Origin: Thiobacillus sp. 0-1251
GTDB taxonomy: Bacteria; Pseudomonadota; Gammaproteobacteria; Burkholderiales; Thiobacillaceae
DNA length: 64,000 nucleotides
NCBI GenBank assembly: GCA_001899305.1
Contig: MKWL01000018.1
Span: 235,555 to 299,554, forward strand
Reading direction: 5' to 3'
Below the pieces are notes generated by a model. The model searched no databases. It was not told the DNA's origin and was given only the letters and a program-made list of their open reading frames with translations. The translations under genes were made by a program, and so were the position numbers. Shown one piece after another: positions 50,152 through 58,772 of this stretch (position 1 is the first letter of the stretch; each line of letters opens with the position of its first letter).

Positions 50152-51348
50152 ATGGACACGAAGGCCCGCAACGCCCTCACGAAACTGCTGGAGGCCGGTA
50201 ATCGGGCGACAGCGGGTGTCCGCTCGACGCGGCCGGCGCTGACCCGGTCGCAACTGGCCGACTACCAGGCTACGCGCTCGCTGGCCGACAAGGAGGCATT
50301 CGAGGCGGCGATGAAGGCGGCGAGAGCCGAAGGCGCCGTGGTCCTCACTTGGGAAAAAGGCTTTGGCGAGGAAGGGTTCATCCAGCGCGTCGAATTGGTT
50401 GACCTCGACGCGCTGGCGAAGCTGCTTGGCATGGAGACCGCCGCGATCCGCCTTGAGAAGGCGGCCTCACAGTTCGCCCCTTTGCTACCGGAGTTTCCGG
50501 TTCTGAAAGACGTGTTGGCTCGCTGGGCCAGCCTGAAGAAGGTCCGCACCTTTGGCCCGGATGACTCCCAGGACTGGATCGATGCCGCCCGCATCATCCG
50601 TTTCATGACCGCCGCCCTTGAAAACAGTACGGTTGACGAGCCGATCCGCGAAGTCAGCGCGCGATTGTTCAAGGACAGCAAGCGCATCGAAAAGCTGGCG
50701 GCTCCTGTTGATGTTCTGCTGACGGGTGATGTGGATGCCGAGATCCGCGAGCCTGCCGATGTATGGCAGGAAATCGGGTTATTCCGTGAAGAGCAGCCGG
50801 TCCGAATGGCTGGGAAAATCGTGGTGGCACGTACACGAGTAACGGAGTGCTTGGATGCGCCATACAGCGCATTTTCCGCATCATCCGTAACCGGGCTGGC
50901 CGGCATCCCGAAAATGGTGATGACCATAGAAAACCAGACCACTTTCCATAGCGAGGCAAAACGCCGCCATGATGAGGAAGTCTTGCTCATTTATACCGCC
51001 GGAATGCCCACCCCAGCATGGCGAGCCATGTATGTTCGACTGCTTGGTGGCTTGCCGCCAGGTGTGCCCGTCTATCACTGGGGCGATATTGACGAAGGCG
51101 GGTTCAGGATCGCCTCCATATTGGCTCAGGATGCTAGATCAGCTGGGCATACCCTTCAACCGTGGATGATGCATCCAGACGACGTTCCAGAGGATCGACG
51201 CGTTAAAGCCAGACCGCACACACTAGAACGAATTCGGCGTTTTGCGAGTGCCGCAGGCTGGGGAACGCTGGGTGAGGAAATTGCAACAGCAGGCTTTACT
51301 GTCGAACAGGAAGGACTACCAATTGTTGGGTTAGGGCAGCCCCAATAG
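50152..51348 (+). CDS. jetD: Wadjet system nuclease JetD (TOPRIM)
   Basis: 398 residues from the ATG at 50152; an upstream frame would only overlap jetC. The N-terminal helical part (KARNALTKLLEAGNRATAGV) precedes a TOPRIM domain: the glutamate in PKMVMTIENQTTFHSEAKRR (~residue 259) and the DxD in VYHWGDIDEGGFRIASIL (~310) are both present, so cleavage is expected. JetD is the effector that cuts plasmid DNA held by JetABC. With jetABC it completes a Wadjet system, here carried on a conjugative element. Confidence 0.93.
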   Translation: MDTKARNALTKLLEAGNRATAGVRSTRPALTRSQLADYQATRSLADKEAFEAAMKAARAEGAVVLTWEKGFGEEGFIQRVELVDLDALAKLLGMETAAIRLEKAASQFAPLLPEFPVLKDVLARWASLKKVRTFGPDDSQDWIDAARIIRFMTAALENSTVDEPIREVSARLFKDSKRIEKLAAPVDVLLTGDVDAEIREPADVWQEIGLFREEQPVRMAGKIVVARTRVTECLDAPYSAFSASSVTGLAGIPKMVMTIENQTTFHSEAKRRHDEEVLLIYTAGMPTPAWRAMYVRLLGGLPPGVPVYHWGDIDEGGFRIASILAQDARSAGHTLQPWMMHPDDVPEDRRVKARPHTLERIRRFASAAGWGTLGEEIATAGFTVEQEGLPIVGLGQPQ

Positions 51349-51395
51349 CTGATAATCCGGGCCAAAAAAAACGCGTACCACAAAACAAAATACAC

Positions 51396-51417
51396 TTCAG
51401 CAATCAATCAAAAAAAC
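51396..51417 (+). promoter_or_regulatory. 22-bp element upstream of mob operon, identical to tra copy
   Basis: Starts TTCAGCAATCAATC, followed by seven A and a C, exactly as on the minus strand at 24815-24836. It lies between jetD (48 bp away) and the first gene of the mobilisation operon, in an AT-rich 144-bp gap. Same orientation relative to transcription in both places. Confidence 0.6.
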
Positions 51418-51492
51418 TTTGTTTGAATTATCTGCTGCAAAGCCAAGGCCGAGTCCATAGCATCACGGGCATTTCCACTTCTCGCGCAAAGA

Positions 51493-51933
51493 GTGCCCGT
51501 GGCTTCCATAGAAGAACCCAACAATCAGGATCATCCTGTCACGCTCTTCGCACACATTGCGGCACGATTCGAACAAATCGAACTGTCCCACTGGACGGCC
51601 GTTGTGTTTGCATGGCTTGCCGATTATGACGGGATCGATCGATGCTATTTTGAAGACGAAGAGGAATCCCCAGCCTATGAGGTGCTTCATTGCATCTCCG
51701 AACTGGAGCATGGGACTACAGACGACGAAGTAGCCCACGCGCTATCTCATCTTGAGTTCCTTACTTGGCGTGTCCGCCACCCCGAAACCGCGGAGCGCTG
51801 GGATCCGCTCTCACTTTCCCTCAGTGATTTCATAGGCGGGGACTTATCGCCCAATTGCTGGAAATGGGAAGGGACTTTCCCGTCTTCACCCGTAATTGCC
51901 TCATGGCTCATCGAACAGCTCCCACACCGCTGA
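51493..51933 (+). CDS. hypothetical protein, first gene of mob operon
   Basis: 146 residues, acidic, soluble. Trp-rich: LSHWTAVVFAWLADYDGIDRCYFEDEEESP and FLTWRVRHPETAERWDPLSLSLSDFIGGDLSPNCWKWEG. I do not recognise it. The GTG at 51493 (or GTG 51499) follows an AAAGAG. The stop touches the mobH start (TGATG), so they are coupled. Position beside the relaxase and under the shared element suggests a transfer-related role, perhaps regulatory or anti-defence, but nothing in the sequence shows this. Confidence 0.55.
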   Translation: MPVASIEEPNNQDHPVTLFAHIAARFEQIELSHWTAVVFAWLADYDGIDRCYFEDEEESPAYEVLHCISELEHGTTDDEVAHALSHLEFLTWRVRHPETAERWDPLSLSLSDFIGGDLSPNCWKWEGTFPSSPVIASWLIEQLPHR

Positions 51934-53993
51934 TGTCTGGTGATTGGCTGCTCATTGCCGCTGGAGCCTTGGGAGTAGGCGGCGTATGGGTCGTTTGGCG
52001 TATTGCCCGCCACACCGACCACGCGGTGTCCGACCATTCAACGCCATCCGGTAGCGATTCAAGGGCAGCCAACCATATTAAGGTTCTACCCGGCAAAGCC
52101 GTCCTGGATCAACTCAACCTTCAAGCCATGGTCGACGGATGTCGTGACCGCATGGGCTTCGACTACACCCTGTTCCACCAAGACTGCATGCCCGTCATCG
52201 AGCGGGCTGCGGAATGGACTCAACTGCTACCAGCCTCGGAATCGCACCATCACGCGCAGCCCGGTGGCCTCATGACCCATATGATGGAGTCGGCAGCACA
52301 CGCGCTACGCTTCCGGCAAGGCTATCTGCTTCCGGTCGGAGCAGCCCCCGAGGAAATCCCGGCTCGCAAGCACCGCTGGACTTACGCGGTGTTCCTTGCC
52401 GCGCTACTGCATGACATTGGAAGGCCTATGGCCGATATCAACGTCCAAGTTCTCCGATCGAGAAAACCTTGTGGCAAGTGGCAGCCTCTTGCTGGATCGA
52501 TGCTGGATCAGGGGTTGACGCATTACACGTTGAATTTCGAGATCACGCGGGATTACGACCTGCACAAGAAACTGCCTATCGTGCTGTTCCAGCGGCTTGT
52601 CCCTTCCCATGTGCTCGCTTGGCTTGCCGATGACGTACAGCTCATGGGCGATTTGACGAGCTACCTTTCGGGGGATGATCAAGACAAGGGAGTGCTGCGA
52701 GAAATCGTCACACGCGCCGACTCCGAGTCAGTCAAGAACAACCTGATGCAGGGACCGCGCACCCGCTTTGCTTCCGCCCGGTCGGTGCCACTAATCGAAC
52801 GCCTGATGCAAGCCTTGCGCCTGATGCTGGAAGAAGGGCGACTGAGCTTGAATAGGGCGGGGTCCCATGGGTGGGTTTACGATGGAAAAATCTGGTTTGT
52901 GTCCAAGCGGCTGGCCGACGAGGTACGCCAGTTCCTGACTGAACGCGAAAGCGGGGAGGGCATACCTGGCAAGGATAAGAACGATCGCCTTTTCGATACC
53001 TGGCAAGAGTACGGTGCCTTGATCCCCACCAGTGAGAACCGTGCTGTGTGGCAGGTCATGGTCAGTCTCGATGAAGGGTGGGAACAAAAGCTGACCGTGC
53101 TGTGCTTCTCACTCGACAAACTGTTCCAGTCCCCGGTTCTTTACCCGGAAATCATGAGAGGCAAGATCATTGCCGGAAAACAGGATGCCTCATACATCCA
53201 GCCGTTCGATTTGGAATCCGAGCCGTATATTGGTTCCATGAGTGATTCTGGCGTTGAACCGGCCACCAACCCATTGGAGGATCCGGCCAACCAGCTGTCG
53301 CTCGTCATACCGCAGCCCGATCCAACCTCCTCGCCGAACATCGAAGAGCAGCCGAGGCGGGCCACCTCGGCTCTCCCTCCCATTCGCCCGCCGGCACAGC
53401 CCAGAGCGGCCGCTCTATCTGAACCTGGGGACGCAGGCTTTCTCGATGAAGACGACGCCGCGATCAAACATTCACCAAGACCCAAGCCCCCTACTGCAGC
53501 AGCATTGAAGCCGGTTGCACCTGCAGGGCAAGCAGCGGCCAGGCCCAAGCCTGGCTCGAAAAAGAAGGAACCCTCTGGTGCAGCCATGCGGTTCATGCGC
53601 TGGATTCAGGAGGGCCTCTCGGAAGGCAGCATGCCGTACAACCGCGCGGACGCCATGATTCACTTCGTTGACGAAGGAATGATGCTGGTTTCCCCAGTGA
53701 TCTTTCGCAAGTTCGCCGAACTGTTCGGGGAGGAGGGCGATGGCACGCCATCGGATCGAGCGGGGAGCAAGCTGGGGACCGGCATCCAGCGCCAGGTTAC
53801 CAATGCTGGCTGGAATCTGGTCTCCGGAGAGAAGAAAAGCAACATCCAGCGTTACATGGTGATCGGCGCCGATGGCGAGGGCAAAAAGCTGATCTCTGGC
53901 GTGGTCTTACTGGATCCTGTTCGATTCGTGAACCCACTACCACCGAATAATCCCTGCATTGTCAGGTTCGACAAACCCATCGAACACGTCTGA
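51933..53993 (+). CDS. traI: MOB_H relaxase TraI/MobH
   Basis: 686 residues from the ATG at 51933 (TGATG overlap); an earlier in-frame start at 51855 lies inside the previous gene. An N-terminal transmembrane segment (WLLIAAGALGVGGVWVVWRI) precedes the MobH domain: PVIERAAEWTQLLPASESHHHAQPGGLMTHMMESAAHALRFR with the HD pair completed by FLAALLHDIGRPMADI. The C-terminal part (~residues 480-590) is Pro/Ala-rich linker, then a small domain (AMRFMRWIQEGLSEGSMPYN). MOB_H relaxases nick oriT and pilot the strand. They define the SXT/R391, IncHI and PFGI-like families. traD follows directly. Confidence 0.92.
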   Translation: MSGDWLLIAAGALGVGGVWVVWRIARHTDHAVSDHSTPSGSDSRAANHIKVLPGKAVLDQLNLQAMVDGCRDRMGFDYTLFHQDCMPVIERAAEWTQLLPASESHHHAQPGGLMTHMMESAAHALRFRQGYLLPVGAAPEEIPARKHRWTYAVFLAALLHDIGRPMADINVQVLRSRKPCGKWQPLAGSMLDQGLTHYTLNFEITRDYDLHKKLPIVLFQRLVPSHVLAWLADDVQLMGDLTSYLSGDDQDKGVLREIVTRADSESVKNNLMQGPRTRFASARSVPLIERLMQALRLMLEEGRLSLNRAGSHGWVYDGKIWFVSKRLADEVRQFLTERESGEGIPGKDKNDRLFDTWQEYGALIPTSENRAVWQVMVSLDEGWEQKLTVLCFSLDKLFQSPVLYPEIMRGKIIAGKQDASYIQPFDLESEPYIGSMSDSGVEPATNPLEDPANQLSLVIPQPDPTSSPNIEEQPRRATSALPPIRPPAQPRAAALSEPGDAGFLDEDDAAIKHSPRPKPPTAAALKPVAPAGQAAARPKPGSKKKEPSGAAMRFMRWIQEGLSEGSMPYNRADAMIHFVDEGMMLVSPVIFRKFAELFGEEGDGTPSDRAGSKLGTGIQRQVTNAGWNLVSGEKKSNIQRYMVIGADGEGKKLISGVVLLDPVRFVNPLPPNNPCIVRFDKPIEHV

Positions 53994-53994
53994 C

Positions 53995-56055
53995 ATGAGC
54001 TATCCCATCGAAAACCTGTTCCGGCCCGCGGTCGAATACGTACCGGCCTTTGCCTCGTTGTCCGGCGCCATTCTCCTGATGAGCGCTCACGAGTGGTTTT
54101 TTCTGCCAAAGGAGCTGATCGTGACAGCCGCTGCCGGCATGGTCCTGCATGCCGGCGTGCGACTGAGACAGGGTATTCGGGTTTCCCGATTTCAGCGCAA
54201 CCTTACCCGGCTGCCTAAGTACGTCATTCCTACCAGCGCAATTCCCGTCTCAAAAAGCCGACTTTTCCTCGGTCTTGGGTTCAAGTGGGATCAGCGCCAT
54301 ACCCAGCGCCTGGCACTGGCGCGCGATCCCAAGAATCGTCGTTACATCACCCAATCCGGCCTGTATACCTGGGCGCGTCGCTTCGAATTCCGCCACGAAG
54401 GGCGCGGCGGCGCCCCGGGCTGGCTGGCGCGGCAGACCAGGAAGGAGCTCTGGTGGAATCCGGTTACGCCATTGCCGCCTGTCGGCGGCGATCCGATCAT
54501 TCACGGACTGGAACCGGACGAAACGGAAATCAGCATGGATCTGGTCGAGCGGCCCGGCCACATGGTCGTGCTGGGCACCACACGGGTCGGCAAATCACGC
54601 CTCGCCGAGGTTCTCATCACACAGGACATTCGGCGAGGCGACGTGGTGATCGTATTCGACCCCAAGGGCGATGCCAGCCTGATGACCCGCTGCTACATCG
54701 AGGCGGCCATGGCCCGGCGCGAGTTCTTCATGTTTCACCTGGGCTACCCCGACCAGTCCGCACGTTACAACCCGATCGGAAATTTTGCCCGAACCACCGA
54801 GGTCAGCACCCGTATCGCTGGCCAGCTCCCAGGCGAAGGACAGTCCGCCGCGTTCAAGGAATTTGTCTGGCGCTTCGTGAACGTCATCGCGCGCGCGCGA
54901 ACCACCCTCGGCTACCGTCCGGATTACCGCATGATTTATGAGGATGCGGTCAATATCGACGCCTTGGCGCTGGAATACTTGCGCTTCTGGCTTGACCGGG
55001 AACAGCCCGGCTGGAATGAGGCGGTTGATGCCATTGAGATGGATAAAACCCAGATTCAGCAGGCAATGAAATCTGGACGGACGATGGATGCTATGAAAAT
55101 CCTGCTGTTCGTCCGCGAGAATAATCTGCATGACCCGATAGCGGACGGCCTGGCATCCATCCTGTCGAACGACCGCAGCTATTTCGAGAAACTGGTGTCC
55201 AGTCTCTATCCCTTGCTGGAAAAACTTACCACCGGCAAAACCGCGCAGATACTGTCTCCACAGTACGACGACCCGACTGATCCAAGGCCGATCTTCGACT
55301 GGATGAGCGTCATCGAACGCGGCGCGGTGGTCTACGTCGGGCTCGATTCGCTCTCTGATTACGAAGTGGCTGGCGCAGTGGGCAACGCCATGTTCGCCGA
55401 CCTGACCTCGATCGCCGGCCAGACCTACAAGTTCGAGCAGGGCTACGGGCTGTCCACGGCCATCCCCAAGCGCAAACTGTCCATCCATGCGGACGAGTTC
55501 AACGAGCTGATCGGCGACGAATTCATCCCGCTGCTGAACAAGGCTGGTGGTGCGGGATTCCAAGTGGCGGTCTATACCCAGACCTGGGCCGACGTGGAAG
55601 CCCGCATTGGCAACAAAGCGAAGGCCTCACAGATTGGCGGCAACCTCAATACCCTGATCATGCTAAGGGTCAAGAACAAGGAAACCGCCGAAATTCTCAC
55701 CGACCAGCTCCCGGATGTGCAACTGGTCACCTCGATTCAAGCCAGCGCGGCCACGGACAGTTCAGATGATCGTGAGGTATTGTCTTTCACCACACGGAAC
55801 GAAGACCGGATCAGCACCCAGGAAGCCCCCATGTTGTCGCCGGCAGATCTGGTGCAGTTGCCCAAGGGGCAGGCCTTTGCGCTTATCGAAGGCGGCCAGC
55901 TCTACAAAATCAGGCTCCCTCTGTTCGACCCCGACGAAGCTCCCCCCATTCCTGCGTCGTTGGAAGACATTGCCGCGAGCATGCGGCAGAAATACGACAC
56001 GCACGGCACCGAGACGGAAAATCTGGTCGTTGAAGGGAAGGGCAGTGGCTTTTAG
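53995..56055 (+). CDS. traD: conjugative coupling protein TraD (SXT type)
   Basis: 686 residues from the ATG at 53995. N-terminal membrane hairpin (~residues 18-55), then the T4CP ATPase: Walker A VVLGTTRVGKSRLAEVL (~residue 197), VVIVFDPKGDASLM, and Walker B-like KLSIHADEFNELIGDEF (~500), followed by FQVAVYTQTWADVEARIG. T4CPs bring the relaxase-DNA complex to the secretion channel. Walker A reads GTTRVGKS, as in SXT TraD relatives. It lies 1 bp after traI and overlaps the DUF4400 gene by 11 bp, the usual gene order. Confidence 0.94.
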   Translation: MSYPIENLFRPAVEYVPAFASLSGAILLMSAHEWFFLPKELIVTAAAGMVLHAGVRLRQGIRVSRFQRNLTRLPKYVIPTSAIPVSKSRLFLGLGFKWDQRHTQRLALARDPKNRRYITQSGLYTWARRFEFRHEGRGGAPGWLARQTRKELWWNPVTPLPPVGGDPIIHGLEPDETEISMDLVERPGHMVVLGTTRVGKSRLAEVLITQDIRRGDVVIVFDPKGDASLMTRCYIEAAMARREFFMFHLGYPDQSARYNPIGNFARTTEVSTRIAGQLPGEGQSAAFKEFVWRFVNVIARARTTLGYRPDYRMIYEDAVNIDALALEYLRFWLDREQPGWNEAVDAIEMDKTQIQQAMKSGRTMDAMKILLFVRENNLHDPIADGLASILSNDRSYFEKLVSSLYPLLEKLTTGKTAQILSPQYDDPTDPRPIFDWMSVIERGAVVYVGLDSLSDYEVAGAVGNAMFADLTSIAGQTYKFEQGYGLSTAIPKRKLSIHADEFNELIGDEFIPLLNKAGGAGFQVAVYTQTWADVEARIGNKAKASQIGGNLNTLIMLRVKNKETAEILTDQLPDVQLVTSIQASAATDSSDDREVLSFTTRNEDRISTQEAPMLSPADLVQLPKGQAFALIEGGQLYKIRLPLFDPDEAPPIPASLEDIAASMRQKYDTHGTETENLVVEGKGSGF

Positions 56056-56770
56056 GAATTCCGGTCTCTATGACAGCAATGTGGCAGTCGCCTTTCTGTG
56101 GCCATTGAAATGGCTTTTTGGGACGCTCTTGCTATATGTCATGCTTGGCCTGATCGCCCTCACCGCGGCTTTCCTGTTTGCCAAATATCAATGGCCGGAT
56201 CCAGTGCAAGCTGCCGACGCTTTGTTCCAGTCGGAAACCGCACGCGTCAAAGAGCTTGTACGGCGAGGAAGCCACGCCGCCGGCCTTTCCACGTTGACCG
56301 AGCTGGCCCAGCAGTGGACTTACTGGCTTTTTTTCAAGGCGACATCACTCCATGAAGCCACCTATGCCTATTTCTCCGGGTATCAGGTCAACGAGGTCGA
56401 CCGGATGTATCTGAGCCAGTTCGTTGCGCGTAATGCACGGGAAATCTACCTGGCTATGAATGTGATTCAGGTCTACGGGATCAGGATTGGCTTCGTACTG
56501 GCTGCGACCCCTTTGTTTTTCCTGTTGTATGTCTTGGCTGGCGTAGACGGCCTGACCGAGCGTTATATCCGCCGCGCGTGCGCAGGACGCGAATCGGCGG
56601 ATCTGCACAAAATTGGACGCCTCACGAAGCTGATGTTCTTCGCATCCGGGGTCACGCTGTATCTTTGCCTGCCGGTTGCAATGAGCCCGTTCTGGGTCAT
56701 TGCACCGTTAACGCTAGTTTTTGCGGTGTCCACACGGGTTCAGTGGCAGTTTTACAAGAAGTATTTTTAA
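56045..56770 (+). CDS. DUF4400 conjugative-element membrane protein
   Basis: 241 residues from a GTG at 56045. Four transmembrane segments: WLFGTLLLYVMLGLIALTAAFLFAKYQWP near the N-terminus, then a periplasmic helical loop (ARVKELVRRGSHAAGLSTLTEL), then IGFVLAATPLFFLLYVLAGVDG, and LYLCLPVAMSPFWVIAPLTLVF. The motif GLTERYIRRACAGRESADLHKIGRL is typical of DUF4400 (ICE membrane protein, traJ-like position after traD). Function unknown; required for transfer in related elements. It starts inside traD and ends the operon. Confidence 0.85.
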   Translation: MAFRNSGLYDSNVAVAFLWPLKWLFGTLLLYVMLGLIALTAAFLFAKYQWPDPVQAADALFQSETARVKELVRRGSHAAGLSTLTELAQQWTYWLFFKATSLHEATYAYFSGYQVNEVDRMYLSQFVARNAREIYLAMNVIQVYGIRIGFVLAATPLFFLLYVLAGVDGLTERYIRRACAGRESADLHKIGRLTKLMFFASGVTLYLCLPVAMSPFWVIAPLTLVFAVSTRVQWQFYKKYF

Positions 56771-56846
56771 GTGAAAACCAGCTCCCAAACCCGCCACCTG
56801 TGCGAGATGGGTTTGGGTGGCGCCAGATGGGCGCTTCCTTTTATTC

Positions 56847-56862
56847 CATTACAGGTATAATG
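56847..56862 (+). promoter_or_regulatory. promoter/operator of the HigBA-like module
   Basis: TATAAT (56856-56861) lies within the inverted repeat CATTA-CAGGTA-TAATG (56847-56862). The ATG of the toxin gene follows after 5 bp, so the transcript would be nearly leaderless. A palindrome over the -10 box fits autorepression by the HTH antitoxin. Confidence 0.5.
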
Positions 56863-56867
56863 CATTC

Positions 56868-57245
56868 ATGGCGCCACAAGACAAATCGCTCATCTGGGTC
56901 GGAGGGTGCAAAAAAGACTTGATGGCCCTTCCTGCCGATGTGCGGAAGTTCTTCGGTCACGCTCTTGACTTCGCGCAGCGCGGTGACCAGCACGACGCGG
57001 CGAAGGTGATGAAGGGATTCGGCGGGGCCGGCGTCCTGGAAGTGGTCGAAAACGACATCGGCGGCACGTACCGCGCCGTCTATACCGTCAAGTTCGAGGA
57101 GGCCGTGTTCGTCCTACATTGCTTTCAGAAGAAGAGCAAGAGCGGGATCGCCACACCGAAAGAGGACATGGACATCATCCGCACCAGGCTGAAGGTTGCC
57201 GAGGTGCTTGCAAAGGAGCTACGAAATGGCAAAACGAATCATTGA
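56868..57245 (+). CDS. HigB/RelE-like toxin (Gp49-like)
   Basis: 125 residues from the ATG at 56868. The core LIWVGGCKKDLMALPADVRKFFGHALDFAQ, AKVMKGFGGAGVLEVVENDIGGTYRAVYTVKFEEAVFVLHCFQKKSKSGIATPKEDMDIIRTRL is the phage-derived Gp49-like/HigB pattern (conserved GTYRAVYT..., LHCFQKKS). Such toxins cleave mRNA at the ribosome and are neutralised by the next gene product. The toxin-first order is characteristic of higBA. Overlaps the antitoxin gene by 20 bp. Confidence 0.88.
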   Translation: MAPQDKSLIWVGGCKKDLMALPADVRKFFGHALDFAQRGDQHDAAKVMKGFGGAGVLEVVENDIGGTYRAVYTVKFEEAVFVLHCFQKKSKSGIATPKEDMDIIRTRLKVAEVLAKELRNGKTNH

Positions 57246-57561
57246 TGGCATTGAGGTCGAAATGGGCTCGGGGAATGTCTTTGCCGATCTCGGTCTGCCC
57301 GACGCCGAAAAACTCAAAATCAAATCCGGTTTGGTGATTGAGATAACCAAAGCCGTGCGCAAACTCGGGCTCACCCAGGATGAGGCGGCTCGTCGCATGG
57401 GCATCACACAGCCGAAGGTGTCCGGCATGCTGCGCGGCGACTTCTCCAACCTGTCCGAACGCAAGTTGATGGACTGCTTGAATCGGTTGGGCTACGACAT
57501 CGAAATCAAGGTGAAGCCCGCAGCCGAACCCCTTGGTCATTTGGTGCTTGCTGTCGCTTGA
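57226..57561 (+). CDS. HigA-like XRE antitoxin
   Basis: 111 residues from the ATG at 57226, with AAGGAG 8 bp upstream. The HTH is clear: KSGLVIEITKAVRKLGLTQDEAARRMGITQPKVSGMLRGDFSNLSERKLMDCLNRLGYDIEI (~residues 35-95), as in antitoxins paired with Gp49-like toxins. It should bind the toxin and repress the module through the palindrome at 56847-56862. Confidence 0.88.
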   Translation: MAKRIIDGIEVEMGSGNVFADLGLPDAEKLKIKSGLVIEITKAVRKLGLTQDEAARRMGITQPKVSGMLRGDFSNLSERKLMDCLNRLGYDIEIKVKPAAEPLGHLVLAVA

Positions 57562-57640
57562 CCGCTGTACTGCGATCTCCAGTAAAGCCTGTGGTGCTTG
57601 CCGAACGATTTGATTTCGAGTTCGTATGTACGCGGAGATA

Positions 57641-57669
57641 TTGACAAATTGAAATAATTTAGGTTTGAT
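57641..57669 (+). promoter_or_regulatory. candidate par operon promoter
   Basis: TTGACA (57641-57646), 17 bp, TTTGAT (57664-57669). The -35 is perfect, the -10 weak. It lies 230 bp upstream of parA, leaving a long structured leader with two hairpins. Confidence 0.45.
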
Positions 57670-57725
57670 GGAGGCCTAGTAGGGTCAGGGATGTGGCCAG
57701 ACGAGTCTACTTGAGCAGCGCGAAC

Positions 57726-57738
57726 GCCCCTTTGGGGC
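57726..57738 (+). terminator. short GC hairpin in par leader
   Basis: GCCCC-TTT-GGGGC followed by TTTAT resembles an intrinsic terminator or attenuator in the leader between the candidate promoter and parA. Confidence 0.4.
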
Positions 57739-57837
57739 TTTATCAAGACCCGATAATATGCACATAATGTATATTCCACGAAGTTGGCCGGCTGCTCCTT
57801 GGGTGAATACCCCGAGGAGTAGCGCAAGTTTGTCTTT

Positions 57838-57857
57838 GCTGCGGAATGCTCCGCAGC
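57838..57857. repeat. 8-bp stem palindrome upstream of parA
   Basis: GCTGCGGA-ATGC-TCCGCAGC is a perfect 8-bp inverted repeat 43 bp before the parA start. It could be a ParB-binding centromere-like site, a ParA operator, or an mRNA hairpin. Only one copy is visible. Confidence 0.4.
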
Positions 57858-57899
57858 AATTGATCGTGTTCGCTTCCCATTTCAAACCTGGGGAGGGAT

Positions 57900-58772
57900 A
57901 TGATCAAGTTCACCGTACTGAGTACCAAGGGCGGAGTAGGTAAGACCACTCTAGCTGCCAATCTTGGCGCGCTGATGGCCGATATGGGCCTGCGCGTCCT
58001 GCTGGTTGACGCGGATGTACAGCCCGCGCTTTCAAAGTATTTCAGGATTCGGCGCGAAGCACCATTCGGACTGACCAAGGTCATCACGACCGGTTACGTC
58101 ACCGAAGACTGCATTTCGCAAACTGAAATCGATGGTCTGGATGTTATCCGATCAGATGATCCGGATGGAAGCCTTCAAACATGGCTGCTCCATCGCATTG
58201 ACCGTGGTGAACGTCTCGGTAATGCACTCAATTCACCTGCTGTATCAGATGATTACTACGACTGCGTACTGATCGACACGCAGGGTACGGTTGGACCGCT
58301 GCAAGACACAGCAGCACTCGCTGCCACCCAGATCATTTCGCCAATCAAGCCGGAAATTCTGTCCGCTCGGGAATTCAAGACCGGAACGATGGAGCTGTTG
58401 GCGCGCCTTGAGCCGAGCCCAAATTCTCAGTATCGGGTAGGCCCTGTCAAAGCAGTCATTTCAATGCAGGACAGAACCGCTGACGCCCGGATCATTGCCG
58501 AATCGATTCGGCAGGACTTTCTGAAACTGGGAGGTCGAGTCACGGTTCTGGACACTGTAGTTCCGGATGCCAAGTCCTACAAGGAATCCGCAACGATGTG
58601 TGTGCCTGCGCATCGTCACGAACCATCACGTAAAGGCACCATGCCTTCAGCCTACGAGACCATGCACGCCCTTTTGTGGGAGCTTGTGCCAAGCCTTGCG
58701 GGTCATTACGCAGGGTCCGGACACTCCTCGGCCAGCTCTTCAGCTGCAGACAACGGCGGAGCGGACGAATGA
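57900..58772 (+). CDS. parA: ParA partition ATPase
   Basis: 290 residues. Deviant Walker A STKGGVGKTTLAANLGALMAD (residues ~8-28), LLVDADVQPALSKYF and DCVLIDTQGTVGPLQDTAALAAT mark the ParA/MinD fold. Unlike larger plasmid ParA there is no N-terminal HTH. It partitions the element, or its circular form, together with the ParB encoded next. GGGGAGG precedes the ATG. The C-terminal ~25 residues are Ser/Ala/Gly-rich. ATGA overlap with parB. Confidence 0.92.
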   Translation: MIKFTVLSTKGGVGKTTLAANLGALMADMGLRVLLVDADVQPALSKYFRIRREAPFGLTKVITTGYVTEDCISQTEIDGLDVIRSDDPDGSLQTWLLHRIDRGERLGNALNSPAVSDDYYDCVLIDTQGTVGPLQDTAALAATQIISPIKPEILSAREFKTGTMELLARLEPSPNSQYRVGPVKAVISMQDRTADARIIAESIRQDFLKLGGRVTVLDTVVPDAKSYKESATMCVPAHRHEPSRKGTMPSAYETMHALLWELVPSLAGHYAGSGHSSASSSAADNGGADE

